NCBI GenBank assembly: GCA_938048505.1 | Contig: CALIUX010000162.1 | Coordinates: 1 to 17,791 of the forward strand | DNA: 17,791 bases | Origin: an uncultured Pseudomonadales bacterium | Lineage (GTDB): Bacteria > Pseudomonadota > Gammaproteobacteria > Pseudomonadales > Cellvibrionaceae | Reading direction: 5' to 3' | Shown here: positions 15,407 to 17,791 of the stretch, piece by piece | Position numbering within the stretch: position 1 is the first letter of the stretch | Layout of the letters: each line of letters starts with the position of its first letter | The notes under the pieces: model-generated | Databases searched by the model: none | What the model saw: the letters and a program-made list of their open reading frames with translations, nothing else | What the model was told of the DNA's origin: nothing | Translations under genes and position numbers: made by a program

Positions 15407-16516
15407 TTATTTTTGGCGGGGGCGAAACGGTTCTAATACTTCTACATCAACTGTTTTTATACGTGCGAAGCGTTCAGTGACATCATTGCTTGCTGTCCAA
15501 TTATGGCGTGTTTTAGCAACGAGTTCAGCGCCATTCGGTAGAATGCCAAACCATTCAAAATCAACTGATAGGGCATATTCGTTTTCATTGATTTTTCTGG
15601 CTGAGAAGTCACGTAAGATATGCGTGCTTGCTGCAACTTGAGAGGCGGGGCCTGCAAGCCATTTTTTAAAACCAGCAAAGTCATTGATGACACCACTTGA
15701 AAAGTTAAGTGAAAAATCATCGGCGAGAATTTCTTTGACAGGCTCTGGATTGCGTGAAGGATCTTCTATGAGTGCTAGCCAGTAATGTACAAGGCTGAGC
15801 ATTCTATTGTTGGCATAAGCATCATGGTATTTTGGAGGGGTGCTTTCGCTGTTGTTGGATGCATTAGCATCCTCATCAGCTGTAATGGTGATTGCCGACA
15901 GTAAAGGTAGGACGGTATTAGTCGGTTCGAGTGCAACACTGTAATTAAGCTGCGCTTCGCGTAATTGCCCATTAGGCAGCATACCAATATTTTGGTAAGC
16001 CACTTTTGCATTCAAGGATGCATTATCATTGTCGTCAAATGTAATATCGGCAGATTGAACATGATGCGCATTTTGCCAAGTTTGAGGTAATTTTTGAACA
16101 CGTTCAGAATATTCTTTGTGGCCATTTGCTGTACCTAAACCTGATGTTACGATGACATTGCGGGATAAAATATCAAGCGCATTATCAATGCCACCAGCAG
16201 GGCGTTCATAGATCTGATACCATCGATGAAATTGCGCCATGATGGCATGTTCTTTGAATCCGTTCTTAATAGTGACTTGTGTTGGTGCAATGGATGTTTT
16301 CATAGCCGTTTCTTTAGCTTGAGGGGGTGTAGTGTTGGTCGCTTGTTGTGTGTTTTGTGCGCACCCTTGTAATGCCAGCATCGAAAAGGCCAGTGCTGGT
16401 AATGCTAAAGTAGTAAGTGTCATTCTGGGGGAGATGGATAAAGGTATTGTAAGTGCGGACAAGGGCTTATTCACGATGTTTACCTGTAATTTTTTCAGTA
16501 ATTTTATATGATGCAT
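15407..16516 (-). CDS. Lipoprotein with two NTF2-like (SnoaL-like) modules
   Basis: The protein has a hydrophobic signal ending in lipobox LQGC (Cys52), so it is probably lipid-anchored in the envelope. Two modules of like layout follow, about 93-212 and 238-362. Both begin with a helix rich in aromatic residues (QFHRWYQIYE; LVHYWLALIED) and contain a matching strand pair (YQNIGMLPNGQLREAQLNY; FEWFGILPNGAELVAKTRHNW). They look like an ancient duplication of an NTF2-like fold, a scaffold used for enzymes and small-ligand binding; no catalytic set is recognised. A low-complexity Asn/Ser/Glu linker (about 213-232) joins them. The start is uncertain: ATG at 16516 has no clear ribosome site, while a GTG at 16474 has CAGGT seven bases before it and gives a more usual signal length. 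No partner gene is evident. Confidence 0.7.
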   Translation of the reverse strand: MHHIKLLKKLQVNIVNKPLSALTIPLSISPRMTLTTLALPALAFSMLALQGCAQNTQQATNTTPPQAKETAMKTSIAPTQVTIKNGFKEHAIMAQFHRWYQIYERPAGGIDNALDILSRNVIVTSGLGTANGHKEYSERVQKLPQTWQNAHHVQSADITFDDNDNASLNAKVAYQNIGMLPNGQLREAQLNYSVALEPTNTVLPLLSAITITADEDANASNNSESTPPKYHDAYANNRMLSLVHYWLALIEDPSRNPEPVKEILADDFSLNFSSGVINDFAGFKKWLAGPASQVAASTHILRDFSARKINENEYALSVDFEWFGILPNGAELVAKTRHNWTASNDVTERFARIKTVDVEVLEPFRPRQK

Positions 16517-16563
16517 GGAATGCTCGTTTATCTCATTTTCTATTTAGATGGCTTCATTCAAAC

Positions 16564-16601
16564 AGTATACCTTTATGTTAATGTAAATTGATTAACATAA
16601 A
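16564..16601 (-). promoter_or_regulatory. Possible promoter of the lipoprotein gene with an overlapping palindrome
   Basis: TTTATGTTAAT (16572-16582) and ATTAACATAAA (16591-16601) are perfect 11-base inverted arms with an eight-base centre. On the minus strand TATACT (16564-16569) follows it, a good -10 element preceded by GG. The palindrome would then cover roughly -15 to -45 of the transcript, where a repressor or activator dimer could bind. No clear -35 hexamer is seen at the right distance. Confidence 0.5.
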
Positions 16602-16673
16602 AATTCTATTTGATAGCGTATTGCCCACCTTTTTTGTAGTGTGTTTTGCAATGCGCTATTTTTCAGCATGTAG

Positions 16674-16724
16674 CTATGTCATAAACTATGTCATACAACT
16701 ATGCTATACAGCTACTTCATAAAA
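16674..16724. repeat. Four-unit 12-13-base tandem repeat after pilR
   Basis: The units are CTATGTCATAAA, CTATGTCATACAA, CTATGCTATACAG and CTACTTCATAAAA, one of 12 and three of 13 bases, each starting CTA. The array lies eight bases beyond the pilR stop codon, in non-coding DNA. In reverse complement and rotated, the unit reads CATAGTTGTATGA, which shares CATAG-three bases-TAT with units of the 9135-9199 array. Confidence 0.7.
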
Positions 16725-16732
16725 ATAAAAGC

Positions 16733-17791
16733 TTAGTCATCTTCTAATCCGAGCTTCTGCATTCTATAGCGTAAAGAACGGAATGTGACACCTAGTTCTT
16801 TTGCTGCCGTGGTTTTGTTCCAGCGTACTTTTTCAAGCGACCCTAAGATAATGTTTTTTTCAATTTCTGCGAGATAGTCATCAATGTTAGGGTATTCCAG
16901 TGCGCGTTCATAATGATTAGTAGATGCTTGCTGGCTTGTTGCAGGTAGGTTCTCAGTCAAGATAGCTTTGTGATTAAGCTGTAAGTCATACTCGGTAATC
17001 GTATCGCTTTCGCACAGTGTAAAAGCGCGCTCGAGTATGTTTTCGAGTTCACGAACATTCCCTGGGAAGCTATAGCGTTCTAATTCATTTAATGCACTCT
17101 TCGAAATGTGAGGAGCTTCTAGCTGCATATTGCGGGCTAGCTTTTTGAGCAGATGCGTCGTTAAAAGGGCAATATCATCTTTTCTCTCCCTCAGGGCGGG
17201 TACATTGAGCTGAATCACATTAAGACGATAAAATAAATCTTGGCGAAACGAAGAGGCTGCCACGGCAGCCTCTAAATCTTTATGGGTAGCCGATAAGATA
17301 CGTACATCAATGATCTCTTCTGATGAGCCCCCGATGGCCCTAATGGCTTTTTCCTGTATTGCTCTGAGCAGTTTAACTTGCATATCCAGTGGTAGGTCAG
17401 CGACTTCATCTAAGAACAGTGTGCCACCATTGGCGGCTTTAAATAAACCATCTTTATCTTGGTGAGCACCAGTAAATGCGCCTTTTTTATGGCCAAAGAA
17501 TTCACTTTCCATTAATTCTCGAGGAATGGCACCGCAGTTTACGGCTAAAAACGGTGCGTTCGCTCGAGGTCCCTGCCCATGAATGGCTCGCGCGACTAAT
17601 TCTTTTCCGCTACCCGATTCCCCACTAATGTAAACAGGCGCTAATGAGCGAGAGAGTTTGGTAATGCTTTTTTCCAGTTGTTGAATAATAGGTGATTCAC
17701 CAATGAGCTGGGTTGGAGCATTGTGTTGGGTAGGGAGTTGGCTTGAGGCAATTGCCCCCGTAATGAGTGTTCGCAGATGACTTAAATCAAC
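16733..17791 (-). CDS. pilR: Sigma-54-dependent response regulator PilR (partial, N-terminus outside window)
   Basis: The reading frame is open to the last base of the window and gives the last 352 residues; the receiver domain is missing only because the window ends. The AAA+ domain begins at [12 protein letters not shown] and has Walker A GESGSGKE, the sigma-54 contact loop GAFTGA, Walker [14 protein letters not shown], the arginine-finger region [11 protein letters not shown] and [10 protein letters not shown]. The C-terminal Fis-type helix-turn-helix, [24 protein letters not shown], closely matches PilR, which activates sigma-54 transcription of the type IV pilin gene together with the kinase PilS. 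pilS would be expected to the right. Other NtrC-family members remain possible, but the FRSLRYR ending favours PilR. Confidence 0.88.
   Translation of the reverse strand, partial: VDLSHLRTLITGAIASSQLPTQHNAPTQLIGESPIIQQLEKSITKLSRSLAPVYISGESGSGKELVARAIHGQGPRANAPFLAVNCGAIPRELMESEFFGHKKGAFTGAHQDKDGLFKAANGGTLFLDEVADLPLDMQVKLLRAIQEKAIRAIGGSSEEIIDVRILSATHKDLEAAVAASSFRQDLFYRLNVIQLNVPALRERKDDIALLTTHLLKKLARNMQLEAPHISKSALNELERYSFPGNVRELENILERAFTLCESDTITEYDLQLNHKAILTENLPATSQQASTNHYERALEYPNIDDYLAEIEKNIILGSLEKVRWNKTTAAKELGVTFRSLRYRMQKLGLEDD

Overview
The window reads as ordinary chromosomal DNA of a gammaproteobacterium, probably a marine or aquatic one. The support is SerA and RpiA of E. coli-like length and motifs, an MltD-type murein lipoprotein, an RstA/RstB-like two-component pair, a PilR-type regulator, a TonB-dependent receptor, and a large secreted protein with malectin and anchor-type domains. 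Hand counts of sampled lines give roughly 45-50% GC in most genes. Every confident gene lies on the minus strand except one at 11045-12112; a possible plus-strand gene tail ends at position 61. No tRNA, rRNA, CRISPR array or transposase was seen.

Left part (1-4712), housekeeping. A probable gene tail (2-61, +) converges on mltD, a lytic transglycosylase with three LysM repeats. mltD follows a hotdog-fold thioesterase gene 27 bases away, as in an operon. Upstream, after a hairpin at 2305-2340, lie serA (serine biosynthesis) and, 400 bases further, rpiA (pentose phosphate pathway). A strong two-way hairpin stands 24 bases before the rpiA start.

Middle part (4837-12952). A 1291-residue secreted modular protein (glucose-dehydrogenase-like beta-propeller, calcium-binding repeats, lectin-like region, anchor-D domain, malectin domain, Ig-like tail) occupies 4837-8712. 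A 685-base gene-free stretch with 13-base tandem repeats follows. Next come an RstB-like sensor kinase (9398-10702, -), an AT-rich secreted Yellow/royal-jelly-family protein (11045-12112, +) and an RstA-like response regulator (12173-12952, -). The kinase and regulator look like one cognate pair, but the oppositely oriented Yellow-like gene sits between them.

Right part (13069-17791). A TonB-dependent receptor (13069-15168) lies just upstream of the regulator in the same direction. Then come a lipoprotein built of two NTF2-like modules (15407-16516) and the C-terminal two thirds of PilR (16733-17791), cut by the window edge. The 8-mer ATACTGAT was found in the kinase/Yellow intergenic region (twice, in opposite orientations) and just before the TonB receptor. 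This raises the possibility that receptor, regulator, Yellow-like protein and kinase form one envelope-sensing or uptake locus, which is inference only.
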